A stretch of 64,000 nucleotides of DNA from Triplophysa rosa (Eukaryota; Chordata; Actinopteri; Cypriniformes; Nemacheilidae): NCBI RefSeq assembly GCF_024868665.1, contig NC_079898.1, positions 25,618,685 through 25,682,684 on the forward strand, given 5' to 3'. The first letter of the stretch is position 1. Each line of letters opens with the position of its first letter. Positions 63,697 to 64,000 of this stretch are shown piece by piece. The notes beneath the pieces are model-generated. The model saw only the letters and a list, made by a program, of their open reading frames with translations. It searched no databases and was not told the origin of the DNA. A program made the translations under genes and the position numbers.

Positions 63697-64000
63697 TGGG
63701 GTCTCATTTATAAAACTGTGCTTAAGATACTTACCAGAAGTGTACGTGCGCCCGGAAAACCAAAAATACCATAGGGCCAAAAAAATTCTGATTTGTTAAA
63801 CCGTGCGTACGCACACCTGTAATTAATATTCACTTTATAAAATCACAGATCACCTGGAAGTGTGTGTACGTGAATCAACCTCATATCCCACCTTGTACAC
63901 ACCCATATTTACCCATAAATAGTCAATGTAAAGCACTTCATGAATGCTGATAAGTATATTAATCAGACTGACATCCAATCTGCTTGTTAAGCCTGACGTC
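63697..64000. mobile_element. Harbinger-like element start, runs off the right edge
   Basis: The string 'ggggtctcatttataaaact' is of the type found at ends of fish Harbinger-derived elements, followed by CpG-rich short motifs ('gtgcgtacgcacac', a palindrome). The other end is outside the window. Confidence 0.4.

Overview
The window is vertebrate nuclear DNA, almost certainly from a teleost and most likely a cypriniform fish. Evidence: GT-AG-spliced muscle myosin heavy chain exons of sarcomeric-type sizes, tandem CD2/SLAM-like immunoglobulin receptor genes, and a fish-type mobile element load (Tc1, hAT, Harbinger-like MITEs, DIRS, BEL/Pao, Polinton, L2-like and I/Nimb-like LINEs, solo LTRs, long CA arrays). 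Two runs of N (29469-29591 and 37991-38090) and a single N at 25516 show that this is a draft assembly.

Region 1 (1-37 kb) is a birth-and-death cluster of CD2/SLAM-like receptors on both strands. Minus strand: an orphan signal-peptide exon (890-932), a four-exon gene with two V-type domains and a membrane segment (5034-7696), a V exon with a possible leader or membrane exon (19765-20282), and a broken V exon (25517-25810). Plus strand: two complete four-exon genes (14599-15993 and 34730-36127), each coding for about 270 residues as leader, V domain without the canonical disulfide, Cys-rich C2 domain, and membrane segment with a short tail. There are also dead exons at 11569, 13858, 18120, 26626, 31700 and 33989. 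A duplication at an offset of 20131 bp makes 9461-14791 and 29592-34922 nearly identical; the paralogous exons 2-4 just downstream differ far more.

Inside this cluster lies 5.2 kb of a fast-type myosin heavy chain gene (20283-25516), with 18 open, correctly spliced exons from the converter region into the rod. It is cut at both ends exactly where Ig-gene sequence begins, so it is either a chunk inserted into an Ig gene or an assembly chimera.

Region 2 (37-64 kb) holds almost only mobile elements: an intact hAT transposase (38455-40497), a broken Polinton/adintovirus-like DNA polymerase B (41388-43008), a solo LTR (43159-43727), an apparently intact Tc1 element (43980-45200), a BEL/Pao gag-protease segment with a possible -1 frameshift site (45229-47318) and a candidate LTR, a dead Tc1 copy (48130-49560), a decayed DIRS element with its diagnostic internal complementary region (51768-56910), an intron-split integrase (57012-57841), a solo LTR with perfect 5-bp flanking repeats (58668-59211), a 176-bp tandem repeat (59674-60366), and further repeats to the right edge. 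No host gene is recognisable after 37.2 kb.

The receptor genes would act at the surface of leukocytes if they behave like the CD2/SLAM family; this is inference from architecture only. Several CTCF-consensus matches flank the receptor genes, some as convergent pairs.
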